Assembly: GCA_017433295.1 (NCBI GenBank)
Contig: JAFRHL010000040.1
Span: forward strand, 1-64,000
Length of the DNA stretch: 64,000 nt
Reading direction: 5' to 3'
Source of the DNA: Eubacterium sp.
GTDB lineage: Bacteria; Bacillota; Clostridia; Lachnospirales; Lachnospiraceae
Part shown: one piece after another, positions 8,947-16,983 of the stretch
How positions within the stretch are numbered: the first letter of the stretch is position 1
How the letters are laid out: every line of letters starts with the position of its first letter
The notes under the pieces: model-generated
Told to the model about the DNA's origin: nothing
The model's input: only the letters and a program-made list of their open reading frames with translations
The model's database searches: none
Made by a program: the position numbers and the translations under genes

Positions 8947-10148
8947 AATTCACAAGGATTCCAAGGAAAAGGGACCTGCACAAGAAGCGGGTCGCGGCAT
9001 ACTGCCGTGTGTCCACCCTGCTGGAAGAGCAGGAGGACAGCTTTGAGACGCAAGTCAGCTACTACAAATCTTTCATCGAAGCCAATGACGAGTGGGAGTT
9101 CGCAGGGATATACAGCGACGAGAAATCCGGCACGAAAGCGGAGAACAGGGCAGGATTCCAGAAGCTGATAAGGGACGCTTTGGACGGGAAGGTGGACTAC
9201 ATTCTTTGCAAGAGCATCAGCCGTTTCTCCCGGAACATCGTTGACTGCCAGCACTATGTGAAGCTGCTCCACGGCAACGGCGTGGACGTCAGATTCGAGA
9301 AGGAGAACCTTGACACGGCAAGCCCGTCCTGTTCCATGATGCTTTCCTTCCTCTCGGCCATCGCGCAGGACGAGAGCCGCTCCATCTCCGAGAACGTCCG
9401 CTGGGCTTACCGTGAGCGGTTCAAGCGGGGTGAGTACAACCTCGGCAACAACCGTATCCTCGGCTACGACTGCGTGGATGGGAAGCTCGTGCCGAATCAG
9501 GACGCGGATGCCGTCCGCCTGATCTACACCCTCTACCTGGAAGGGAAGAACATCGAGGAGATCCGCAGGCTCCTTGCGGATTACGGTGTGAGGACGAGGA
9601 AGGGGACGCTGATCTCCCACAACGACATCCTCTACATCCTGAAAAACGAAACCTACCGGGGCGATAAACTCCTGCAGAAGCAGCCGCCTAAAGACTTTCT
9701 GACGAAGAAGCCGGACAAGCGGGCACACTATGAAAGCTTCTATCTGGAAGGGGATCATGAAGCCATCGTGGAGCCTGTCATGTGGGACGCGGTACAGGAG
9801 AAACTGAAACAGAAGAAGGAAATCGAGAGTGCGGTCGGTCACAGGGGTGGTCAGCCGCACTTTCTATATGGCCTGATCTTCTGCGCCGAGTGCGGAGCGC
9901 CGATGACCAGGCGGACGCTTAGGGGATACGATGGTGCAAACTACAAGGCATGGACATGCCGGGAGCGGCACAAGGGCAGGAAGGGAAACGGCTGTACCTG
10001 CCGCACCATCCGCGAGACCGACCTTCTGGCTTCCATCTGTATCCAGATGGGCTGGGAGACGGTTTCGGAAGAGAGGCTTGGAGAGATTGAGAGGGTGATG
10101 GTTTCGGATGACGGTGTGGAGATCGTGAGAATGGCAAAGGCATCATGA
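8943..10148 (+). CDS. large serine recombinase 5
   Basis: 401 residues. The ATG shares bases with the TGA of recombinase 4. The resolvase domain has AAYCRVSTLLEEQ, SISRFSRNIVDCQHY and AQDESRSISENVRWA; the last has an Asp where the others have Glu. The recombinase domain contains NRILGYDCVDGKL and the zinc ribbon is CAECGAPMTRR with CRERHKGRKGNGCTC. It lacks the WWLDD-type C-terminal segment of recombinases 2-4, so it is a separate lineage and more like a standalone integrase. It is the last of the five genes; a perfect hairpin terminator follows. Confidence 0.92.
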   Translation: MKFTRIPRKRDLHKKRVAAYCRVSTLLEEQEDSFETQVSYYKSFIEANDEWEFAGIYSDEKSGTKAENRAGFQKLIRDALDGKVDYILCKSISRFSRNIVDCQHYVKLLHGNGVDVRFEKENLDTASPSCSMMLSFLSAIAQDESRSISENVRWAYRERFKRGEYNLGNNRILGYDCVDGKLVPNQDADAVRLIYTLYLEGKNIEEIRRLLADYGVRTRKGTLISHNDILYILKNETYRGDKLLQKQPPKDFLTKKPDKRAHYESFYLEGDHEAIVEPVMWDAVQEKLKQKKEIESAVGHRGGQPHFLYGLIFCAECGAPMTRRTLRGYDGANYKAWTCRERHKGRKGNGCTCRTIRETDLLASICIQMGWETVSEERLGEIERVMVSDDGVEIVRMAKAS

Positions 10149-10161
10149 GCAGGTATCAGAC

Positions 10162-10213
10162 AGCCCACTAAGCAACTACCGAGACACTTCGGAAGCGGCT
10201 TAGTGGGCTTTTT
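10162..10213 (+). terminator. two-tier hairpin terminator after recombinase 5
   Basis: A perfect 12-bp stem AGCCCACTAAGC (10162-10173) / GCTTAGTGGGCT (10198-10209) is followed by a T run. The 24-nt loop holds its own small hairpin, CCGA...TCGG. The same two-level design recurs elsewhere in the element. Confidence 0.8.
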
Positions 10214-10244
10214 GCTGTTATTAGCGTCCATCATTACTTTTACA

Positions 10245-10272
10245 TTGACGCTGATAGCGTCCAAAATATAGT
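10245..10272 (+). promoter_or_regulatory. promoter overlapped by a palindromic operator
   Basis: TTGACG (10245-10250), a 16-bp spacer and TATAGT (10267-10272). The palindrome GACGCTGATAGCGTC (10247-10261) covers the -35 box and part of the spacer, so a bound repressor would block it. An imperfect second copy (10378-10392) lies closer to the gene. Confidence 0.7.
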
Positions 10273-10377
10273 AAAACGGAGCATACAGAAGAAAATGATG
10301 CCCATTATTAACAACAAACATATTGCATTATTCAGGGCTTCTTGCTATTATATTGATGTTGCATTCGATATTATATT

Positions 10378-10392
10378 GACGCTGATAGCAAC
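10378..10392 (+). promoter_or_regulatory. second, imperfect operator copy
   Basis: GACGCTGATAGCAAC repeats 12 of the 15 bases of the upstream operator, 131 bp downstream of it and 24 bp before the start codon of the HTH-dehydrogenase fusion. A TTGAC motif overlaps its left edge, as in the first copy. Confidence 0.5.
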
Positions 10393-10415
10393 AACATTGT
10401 CAGGAGGAATCCGTT

Positions 10416-11909
10416 ATGAAGCATTTATCACTGAAACTCCTCTCGGAGATCGTGGTCAGCCGGAGAAAAGTGCTGAAGCTTTCCCAGGCTGAATTATCGA
10501 AGAGGGTAAATATAAATCGATCCATTTTATCCAGACTTGAGATGCAGGACTACAGCCCGTCCGTGGATCAGCTCCTTTCCATTTGTGAGGTGCTGGGCTT
10601 CAAGCCCACAGATGTCATTGTGGATGATGAGGCAGAGTCGGTAGCAGTCGAGCGGAAGAACATCGCTGTGGCCGGAACCGGCTACGTTGGCCTTTCTCTG
10701 GCTGTCCTGCTGTCCCAGCACAACGATGTGACTGCCGTGGACATAGTGGAGGCGAAGGTCGAAAAGATCAATGCCTGGAAGAGCCCGATCCAGGATGAGT
10801 ACATAGAGAAATATATGGCGGAGCATGAGGAGAGAAAGCTGTCCCTCCGTGCCACCACAGATGCGGCTCCCGCATACGCATCTGCTGACTTCATCATCAT
10901 CGCGGCTCCGACCAACTACGATCCGAAGACGAACTTCTTTGACTGCTCCGCTGTGGAAGCGGTGCTGGGGCTGATCAAGGAAGCGACAGCGGACAGGGAG
11001 GTCAAGCCGACCATCGTGATCAAGTCCACGATCCCGGTCGGATACACCGTCCACGTTCGGGAGAAGATGGGCATGGATAATATCATCTTCAGTCCGGAGT
11101 TCCTGCGGGAGAGTAAAGCACTTTACGACAACCTGTATCCGAGCCGGATCATCGTGGGGGCAGATGAGGCGAATATGAAAGCGGCGGAGGAGTTCGCGGC
11201 ATTGTTGCAGCAGGGGGCAATCAAGACATCCATCCCTGTCCTGTTCATGGAGACCACGGAAGCCGAGGCGACCAAGCTGTTTGTGAATACCTACCTGGCA
11301 CTCCGCGTCAGCTACTTCAATGAACTGGATACCTATGCCGAGGTCAAGCATCTGAAGACCGCGCCGATCATCAAGGGTGTGTGTCTCGATCCGAGAGTCG
11401 GAGATTACTACAATAACCCGTCCTTCGGATACGGCGGATACTGCCTGCCGAAGGATACGAAACAGCTTCTGGCGAACTACCAGGATGTGCCGGAGAACCT
11501 GATCGAAGCGATTGTTGAGAGTAATCGGACGAGAAAGGACTTCATCGCAGACCGTGTACTGGAGATTGCCGGGACCTACGGGAACAGCGAGTCCTACTCG
11601 GCAGATAAAGAGAGCCGCCAGAAGGAAGTTGTGGTTGGCGTTTACCGGCTTACCATGAAGTCGAACAGCGACAACTTCCGTCAGTCCTCCATCCAGGGCG
11701 TCATGAAGCGGATCAAGGCCAAAGGCGCGACCGTGGTGATCTACGAGCCGACACTGGAGGATGGAAGCACGTTCTTTGGCTCCGTTGTGGTAAACGACCT
11801 CAAGAAGTTCAAGAAGATGTGCGGATGCATCATCGCCAACCGTTATGACACGGCGCTGGATGATGTGGAAGAGAAAGTATATACAAGAGACCTGTTCAGA
11901 AGAGATTAA
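10416..11909 (+). CDS. HTH (XRE)-UDP-glucose 6-dehydrogenase fusion
   Basis: 497 residues; ATG 10416 follows AGGAGG at 10402-10407. Residues 8-62 are a Cro/C1-type HTH ([41 protein letters not shown]). Residues from about 82 are a complete UDP-glucose/GDP-mannose dehydrogenase: Rossmann [36 protein letters not shown], and the catalytic Cys in [11 protein letters not shown] (near 342). The enzyme part would oxidise UDP-glucose to UDP-glucuronate with NAD+. The HTH part suggests that it also controls transcription, perhaps its own through the palindromic operators upstream; that link is inference. A remnant of the same HTH, cut off by a deletion, lies at 21796-21962. Confidence 0.88.
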   Translation: MKHLSLKLLSEIVVSRRKVLKLSQAELSKRVNINRSILSRLEMQDYSPSVDQLLSICEVLGFKPTDVIVDDEAESVAVERKNIAVAGTGYVGLSLAVLLSQHNDVTAVDIVEAKVEKINAWKSPIQDEYIEKYMAEHEERKLSLRATTDAAPAYASADFIIIAAPTNYDPKTNFFDCSAVEAVLGLIKEATADREVKPTIVIKSTIPVGYTVHVREKMGMDNIIFSPEFLRESKALYDNLYPSRIIVGADEANMKAAEEFAALLQQGAIKTSIPVLFMETTEAEATKLFVNTYLALRVSYFNELDTYAEVKHLKTAPIIKGVCLDPRVGDYYNNPSFGYGGYCLPKDTKQLLANYQDVPENLIEAIVESNRTRKDFIADRVLEIAGTYGNSESYSADKESRQKEVVVGVYRLTMKSNSDNFRQSSIQGVMKRIKAKGATVVIYEPTLEDGSTFFGSVVVNDLKKFKKMCGCIIANRYDTALDDVEEKVYTRDLFRRD

Positions 11910-11929
11910 CGATAAGGAGAAGGAAGTAC

Positions 11930-13153
11930 ATGAAGATCACAGTAGCCGGAGTAGGATATGTCGGACTGAGCCTCGCCGTCCTGCTCGCCCAGAAGCATGA
12001 AGTCACAGCCATCACCACCACGGAAGCGAAGGCCGAGAAACTGAACAAGTTCATCAGCCCGATCCAGGACGATGAGATTGAGCGGTTTTTCCGGGAGGCG
12101 AGAGCCGGGGAGCGGACACTGAACCTTCACACGACAACGGATAAGGAAGCAGCCTATAAGTCTGCGGAGCTTGTCATCATCGCCACACCGACCAATTACG
12201 ATGATGTGAACCACTTCTTTGACACGAGTGCCGTGGAAGATGCCATCGAGTGGACGCTGAAGGTAAATCCGAACGTCCTCATGGTCATCAAGTCCACGAT
12301 TCCTGTTGGCTACACGGAATCCGTGAGAGCCAAGTACGGCGTGAAGAACATCATCTTCAGTCCGGAGTTCCTGCGGGAGTCCAAGGCGCTCTATGACAAC
12401 CTGCATCCGAGCCGCATCGTTGTCGGCTGTGACGACGACCAGAGGGAGCAGGGGCAGATGTTCGCCGACCTTCTTCTGGAAGGCGCGAGAGTGGAGGAGC
12501 AGAGAGCCGGACAGGAGCCGCAGAACATCCCGGTGCTGCTTGCCCATCTGACCGAAGCTGAGGCAATCAAGCTGTTCGCCAATACCTACCTGGCTGTCCG
12601 CGTCAGCTACTTTAATGAGCTGGACACCTATGCTCAGACCAAGGGGCTGGACACACAGATGATCATCGACGGCGTGTGCATGGACCCGCGTATCGGTGGC
12701 CACTACAACAACCCGTCCTTCGGCTACGGCGGATACTGCCTGCCGAAAGATACCAAGCAGCTCCTTGCCAACTACAAGGATGTGCCGCAGACCATGATCG
12801 AGGCGGTGGTAAAGAGCAATACTGTCCGTAAGGATTTCATCGCAGACCAGATTATTGCGAAGAATCCGAAGACCGTCGGCGTGTACCGTCTTACGATGAA
12901 GTCCAACTCCGATAACTTCCGCGCCTCCGCGATCCAAGGCGTCATGAAGCGCATCAAGGCGAAGGGCATCCCGATCATCATTTACGAGCCGACACTGGAG
13001 GACGGCAGCGAGTTCTTCCGCTCCAAGGTGGTCAATGACCTGGCGAAGTTTAAGGAAGAGAGCGATGTCATCCTGGCAAACCGCTTTGACGCGGACGTGC
13101 TGGGTGATGTGGAAGAAAAGGTCTATACCCGTGACCTGTTCCGGAGGGATTAA
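11930..13153 (+). CDS. UDP-glucose 6-dehydrogenase, second copy without HTH
   Basis: 407 residues, 20 bp after the fusion gene, with GGAGAAGG as ribosome binding site. Rossmann [17 protein letters not shown] at the N-terminus, [26 protein letters not shown], and catalytic Cys in [11 protein letters not shown] (near 270). It is closely related to the dehydrogenase part of the upstream fusion (shared [26 protein letters not shown] and the ending [13 protein letters not shown]), so the two arose by duplication. It makes UDP-glucuronate, which the epimerase two genes downstream can turn into UDP-galacturonate for surface polysaccharide. Confidence 0.92.
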   Translation: MKITVAGVGYVGLSLAVLLAQKHEVTAITTTEAKAEKLNKFISPIQDDEIERFFREARAGERTLNLHTTTDKEAAYKSAELVIIATPTNYDDVNHFFDTSAVEDAIEWTLKVNPNVLMVIKSTIPVGYTESVRAKYGVKNIIFSPEFLRESKALYDNLHPSRIVVGCDDDQREQGQMFADLLLEGARVEEQRAGQEPQNIPVLLAHLTEAEAIKLFANTYLAVRVSYFNELDTYAQTKGLDTQMIIDGVCMDPRIGGHYNNPSFGYGGYCLPKDTKQLLANYKDVPQTMIEAVVKSNTVRKDFIADQIIAKNPKTVGVYRLTMKSNSDNFRASAIQGVMKRIKAKGIPIIIYEPTLEDGSEFFRSKVVNDLAKFKEESDVILANRFDADVLGDVEEKVYTRDLFRRD

Positions 13154-13154
13154 T

Positions 13155-13643
13155 GTGCAAATAATCCATGGGAACGAAGAAAATCCGTTCTTTACTACCA
13201 AGGAGTACACATACAATCGAAATGAGTATCGATTTTCTATTCTCTGGAATCCAGAAGTGTTTGGTGGACCGGCTTGTGAAGGTTATATTGTTCAGATGGT
13301 AGATGCGAAATCTGGCATTTCTGAGGTCAAGGTAGAAGAAACTCCGTATTTTGAAGCGTGGAAGGTTAGCAGTGGAAATACTGGAAATCAAGATTATGAT
13401 GATAGTTTTGATTGCTGGCTTGTTCTTGAAGAAGGAGTAGTTACTTATTACGCAGAGATTTATTGGATAGGTTTTGATGATGAATTATATGCTGAAGTGG
13501 CTAAGTGGAAGATAGGTACAGTTCCAATGGCAAACCAGCTACCATCGAGCTACAAGTTCCCTGGAATAGAAAAAAGATCTCCTATATTTGGCAGACAGTA
13601 TGTGTACGATAATCGAGGAAGTACTTATGAAAGCAACAATTGA
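13155..13643 (+). CDS. AT-rich orphan protein of unknown function
   Basis: 162 residues. GTG 13155, one base after the upstream stop, is preceded by GGAGGG (13143-13148); the upstream in-frame codons only shadow the dehydrogenase. The protein has no signal peptide or membrane helix and is rich in Tyr, Trp and acidic residues (FFTTKEYTYNRNEY, FDCWLVLEEGVVTYYAEIYW, PIFGRQYVYDNRG). I do not recognise the family. It is visibly more AT-rich than both neighbours, which points to a later insertion into the sugar-nucleotide operon. Its last 17 bases overlap the epimerase start, so it is expressed with the operon. A small immunity or accessory protein would fit the size, but nothing shows it. Confidence 0.65.
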   Translation: MQIIHGNEENPFFTTKEYTYNRNEYRFSILWNPEVFGGPACEGYIVQMVDAKSGISEVKVEETPYFEAWKVSSGNTGNQDYDDSFDCWLVLEEGVVTYYAEIYWIGFDDELYAEVAKWKIGTVPMANQLPSSYKFPGIEKRSPIFGRQYVYDNRGSTYESNN

Positions 13644-14691
13644 TTTGAACAACAAAACGATCCTGGTGACCGGTTCACCGGGATTCATCGGGGCCAACCT
13701 TGTGATCCGTCTGCTGAAAGAAATGAGCGGCGGCACAGTGGTCAGCCTCGACAACATGAACGACTACTACGAGGTCAGCCTGAAAGAGTGGAGACTGGCG
13801 CAGGTCGAGAAGGTAGCGGAAACCTCTTCAGTCAAGCATGTGTTTGTCAAGGGCTCCATCGGAGACAAGGCCCTGGTGGACGATCTCTTCAAGACCTACC
13901 ACTTCGACATCGTAGTAAACCTTGCGGCGCAGGCCGGCGTCCGGTACTCCATCGACCACCCGGATGTGTATATCGAGAGCAACATCATCGGCTTCTACAA
14001 TCTGCTGGAAGCCTGCCGCCACTATCCTGTGGAGCATCTGGTCTACGCATCCAGTTCCTCCGTCTATGGCGGAAACAAGAAGGTGCCGTTTTCCACAGAC
14101 GACAAGGTGGATAACCCGGTCAGCCTTTACGCTGCGACCAAGAAGAGTGACGAGCTGCTGGCGCATGCTTATTCCAAGCTCTACAATATCCCGTCCACGG
14201 GACTCCGTTTCTTTACGGTTTACGGTCCTGCCGGTCGCCCGGATATGTTCTATTACTCCGCCACAAAGAAACTGGTAGCGGGGGAGACCATCCAGATCTT
14301 CAACTACGGCGATATGCGCCGGGACTTCACTTTCATCGACGATATCGTGGAAGGCGTGTACCGTGTTATGCAGGGTGCACCGGAAAAGAAGAACGGAGAG
14401 GATGGCCTGCCGATTCCACCTTATGCCGTGTATAACATCGGCGGCGGCCAGCCGGAAAACCTGCTGGACTATATCTCCACTCTTCAGGAAGAGCTTGTCC
14501 GTGCCGGTGTTCTTCCTGCCGATTATGACTTCGAGGGCCATCGGGAACTGGTCGGCATGCAGGCCGGGGACGTGCCTGTGACTTATGCTGACAGTGCCGC
14601 TTTGGAGCGGGACTACGGTTTCACACCGAAGATCGGCATCCGGGAGGGCCTTAGAGCTTTCGCCGAATGGTACGCTGAATACTACAGATAA
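13627..14691 (+). CDS. UDP-glucuronate 4-epimerase-like SDR enzyme
   Basis: 354 residues from ATG 13627, with GAGGAAG upstream; it overlaps the previous gene by 17 bp. An extended short-chain dehydrogenase: NAD-binding TGSPGFIGANL near the N-terminus, DNMNDYYEVSLKEWRL typical of UDP-glucuronate 4-epimerases, the active-site YAATKKSDELL, and TVYGPAGRPDMFYY for substrate binding. It would convert UDP-glucuronate from the two dehydrogenases into UDP-galacturonate, a capsule or exopolysaccharide precursor. No glycosyltransferase is nearby, so the sugar must be used by genes elsewhere. A 5'-truncated, nearly identical copy lies at 21955-22770. Confidence 0.88.
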   Translation: MKATIDLNNKTILVTGSPGFIGANLVIRLLKEMSGGTVVSLDNMNDYYEVSLKEWRLAQVEKVAETSSVKHVFVKGSIGDKALVDDLFKTYHFDIVVNLAAQAGVRYSIDHPDVYIESNIIGFYNLLEACRHYPVEHLVYASSSSVYGGNKKVPFSTDDKVDNPVSLYAATKKSDELLAHAYSKLYNIPSTGLRFFTVYGPAGRPDMFYYSATKKLVAGETIQIFNYGDMRRDFTFIDDIVEGVYRVMQGAPEKKNGEDGLPIPPYAVYNIGGGQPENLLDYISTLQEELVRAGVLPADYDFEGHRELVGMQAGDVPVTYADSAALERDYGFTPKIGIREGLRAFAEWYAEYYR

Positions 14692-14829
14692 AAACTCTGC
14701 CACCAGTTTCAATGACCATACCCGTCTTTCGGATTCTTTTGAATCTTGCAATGTACGAAACCCCGAGGTAACTTGAGAAACAAGGAAGCCAGGTAATGTG
14801 ACAGACATACATCAGGGGAGGTTTTGTAC

Positions 14830-15270
14830 ATGGAGATGAATACAGGGATTCTGCGCGACGTTTACGCAGATAAGTACGGCTTTAATATAACAGACTTGAC
14901 TGTGGCAGCGATGATCAAGGCATATCTGCAGAGCATGCAGGTCGAGGTTGTGCCGGAGGAACTTCGGAAGATTGTCAGCCCGGAGATGAGGGCTCTTCGC
15001 GGCTGTTCGGTCAAAGAACGAAAGATGGAAGTAGAACAGTGGAGAGGGATCGACAGGGATGCTTTTGCGACGCTGATCGATGATGCGAGAACAGCAGCCA
15101 CAATCTCTGCGATGGAATGGAAGGCACAGCCGGGAGAAAAGCTGCTGGAACGGACGATTGCCTTCATGAGGGATGACCTGTTCCCGGCACTTGACGGCAA
15201 GAATTATGTCGAATCAATGCCTGTGGAAATGGCCGAGTTCATCACAGACTGCTGGTTGACCGTGGCGTAA
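14830..15270 (+). CDS. small acidic protein of unknown function
   Basis: 146 residues. I chose ATG 14830 because GGGGAGG (14816-14822) is 7 bp upstream. No signal peptide, membrane helix or familiar motif; mostly predicted helix (LRDVYADKYGFNITDLTVAAMI, WRGIDRDAFATLIDDARTAA, FMRDDLFPALDGK). I do not recognise the family. It stands alone between the epimerase and a two-tier terminator, on the same strand as the rest of the element, and could be a cargo gene. Confidence 0.6.
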   Translation: MEMNTGILRDVYADKYGFNITDLTVAAMIKAYLQSMQVEVVPEELRKIVSPEMRALRGCSVKERKMEVEQWRGIDRDAFATLIDDARTAATISAMEWKAQPGEKLLERTIAFMRDDLFPALDGKNYVESMPVEMAEFITDCWLTVA

Positions 15271-15289
15271 AATACATACGAAAAAGTAT

Positions 15290-15363
15290 CTGCCCGTGTA
15301 GAGGACAGAAGCACCCAAGATAAAATCAAGGATGCTGCTGCCGCCTACGCGGGCAGGTTTTTT
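15290..15363 (+). terminator. two-tier hairpin terminator, long loop
   Basis: CTGCCCGTGTA (15290-15300) pairs with TACGCGGGCAG (15346-15356), with one wobble, then GTTTTTTG. The 45-nt loop is longer than in usual terminators and contains a second possible small stem. Confidence 0.65.
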
Positions 15364-15372
15364 GTTATGTTG

Positions 15373-15714
15373 TCAGATGTTATACTCAATCAATAGCTCT
15401 TTAACGAAATTCAAAAGCCGAATAAGAATCTCCTTTTCATCTTTGTTACAGCCCTGAAATATGGCGTGTACATCCTTCCCCGCAATAGAACTGGACACTT
15501 CCAGACTATTCACAAGCAGGTCATCGGCTGAAAGCCCCAGGACATTTGCTATCGCCACAAACAAATCGAGACTTGGTGCGCGTGAACCATTTTCTATGTT
15601 GCTGATATGAACATTTGAAGTAAGGGTCATTGATCCAAGCTCCTCCTGCGATATCTTTAGAAGTTCACGCTTCTGCCTCATGATCCTACCCATCTTTACA
15701 TAATCTACAGCCAT
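15373..15714 (-). CDS. XRE-family regulator
   Basis: 113 residues, the only minus-strand gene of the element. An HTH_3 domain fills residues 8-65 (MRQKRELLKISQEELGSMT, VHISNIENGSRAPSLDLF, IANVLGLSADDLL). The C-terminal 45 residues are a charged helix (CNKDEKEILIRLLNFVKELL) that could dimerise. It is divergent from the ATPase-recombinase block and carries copy C of the element promoter motif upstream, as do recombinases 1 and 4. That makes it a candidate repressor of the element's excision and transfer genes. Confidence 0.85.
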   Translation of the reverse strand: MAVDYVKMGRIMRQKRELLKISQEELGSMTLTSNVHISNIENGSRAPSLDLFVAIANVLGLSADDLLVNSLEVSSSIAGKDVHAIFQGCNKDEKEILIRLLNFVKELLIEYNI

Positions 15715-15756
15715 TTCTAAACCATCCTTTCTGAATGGCCCGCATTAGGCATCAGC

Positions 15757-15785
15757 ATATTACCGTCAGGTTTTGTACATAGCAA
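15757..15785 (-). promoter_or_regulatory. element-specific promoter-like motif, copy C
   Basis: On the minus strand: TTGCTA (15780-15785), 17 bp, TAATAT (15757-15762), 43 bp before the XRE start codon. TTGCTATGTACA, ACGG and AATATGC match copy A. TAATAT is the best -10 box of the three, which supports a promoter role. Confidence 0.55.
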
Positions 15786-15990
15786 CAGATTTATGATCCA
15801 TTAAGATGGCGCTTTTCCTGGAGAACCATCTTACGGATCTGAGCCGATTTTTTAAACTCTGTGAATAGTTGGAGGCTGGATTTAGCTACGGCGTTAAGGT
15901 GAGAACCGTGCCACTGCTGTATAATACATATGTAAGGGGCAGATATGCCGTGGTCATGTTCAGCATTATGGGAAGGAGGGTGGAGCCAAG

Positions 15991-16965
15991 GTGGAGTCAA
16001 AGCTGCTGACATTGTTTAGTGAAGTCCAGACAAGACCTGTCCTATGGCTCTGGCGACCATATATCCCGATAGGTAAAGTGACATTCCTCCAAGGCGATCC
16101 GAACTGTGGGAAGTCAACCATGATGATGAATATTGTCGCTGAACTGTCAAAGGGTGGCGCAATGCCGGATGGGACTGCTCTTGGAAGACCGCAGAAGATA
16201 ATCTATCAGTGTTCTGAAGATGATGCCGGGGATACCATAAAGCCCCGGTTGGAGGTGTGTGGAGCTGACTGCAGGAATATTGCTTTCATCGATGAGGAAA
16301 TCCACGGCGACCTGACAATGGAAGATGAAAGGCTGAGAGAAGCCATCGAGTCTTTCAAGCCGAGGTTGTTGGTCATAGATCCCATACAGGCTTACGTTGA
16401 AAATGATGCCGATTTGATGAGGGCATCAAGAGCCCGGAGGCTTATGAGACGCATGGGCATATGGGCGTCAAGATACGATTGCGCCATTGTAGTAATCGGA
16501 CATTACAGTAAGGACAATGGTCAAAAGGATATCTACCGGGGACTTGGAAGTATCGACCTGGTTGCTTCTGCCAGAAGTGTGCTGCAGGTGGAGCGAAGTA
16601 AAGAAGATAGGGATGTTCGTATAGTTCATCATGTTAAAAGCAGCGCTGAATACAATGGTCCGGATTTTTCCTTTGAGATCCGGCAGCATACTGGATTTCG
16701 TTGGTTGGAAATAGGGAAAAATGTGCAGACTGCGGATACTGAAAACGATCTTCCGAAAAACAAGCATGAGCTGGCGGCCATCCTCATTACCAGAGCTTTG
16801 GAAAACGGTCCCGCTGAGTCCACAGAAATCAAGCAGTTGATGGCGGAGTACCAGATTGGCGAAAAGACCATGAACGATGCAAAAGTAGCTCTCGGTATCA
16901 AGCCTTTCAGGAAAATGCGAAAATGGTACTGGGAAATGCCCAAAGAGGGCGAACTTGAAGATTAA
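15991..16965 (+). CDS. RepA-like RecA-fold ATPase (AAA_25 type)
   Basis: 324 residues; GTG 15991 follows GGAAGGAGGG. RecA-like fold: Walker A GDPNCGKST (about 36-44), Walker B RLLVIDPIQAY, and a sensor-type IVVIGHYSKDNGQ followed by GLGSIDLVASARSVLQVER. Proteins of this kind include the hexameric replicative helicase RepA of plasmids, and are frequent in mobile elements. A small C-terminal winged-helix-like segment (NKHELAAILITRALENG ... GEKTMNDAKVALGI) may bind DNA. It begins the block that continues into the sixth recombinase 18 bp downstream. A role in replication or unwinding of the excised element is plausible. Confidence 0.82.
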   Translation: MESKLLTLFSEVQTRPVLWLWRPYIPIGKVTFLQGDPNCGKSTMMMNIVAELSKGGAMPDGTALGRPQKIIYQCSEDDAGDTIKPRLEVCGADCRNIAFIDEEIHGDLTMEDERLREAIESFKPRLLVIDPIQAYVENDADLMRASRARRLMRRMGIWASRYDCAIVVIGHYSKDNGQKDIYRGLGSIDLVASARSVLQVERSKEDRDVRIVHHVKSSAEYNGPDFSFEIRQHTGFRWLEIGKNVQTADTENDLPKNKHELAAILITRALENGPAESTEIKQLMAEYQIGEKTMNDAKVALGIKPFRKMRKWYWEMPKEGELED

Positions 16966-16983
16966 GAAGGATGTGAGACACGA

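Noticed and set aside
8892-9860. Minus-strand frame of 322 codons opposite recombinase 5
   Set aside because: It lies opposite conserved resolvase motifs and has no start signal.
11906-13216. Long open frame of 436 codons on the minus strand opposite the second UDP-glucose dehydrogenase
   Set aside because: It mirrors a well-conserved enzyme on the plus strand, has no ribosome binding site and no recognisable motifs.
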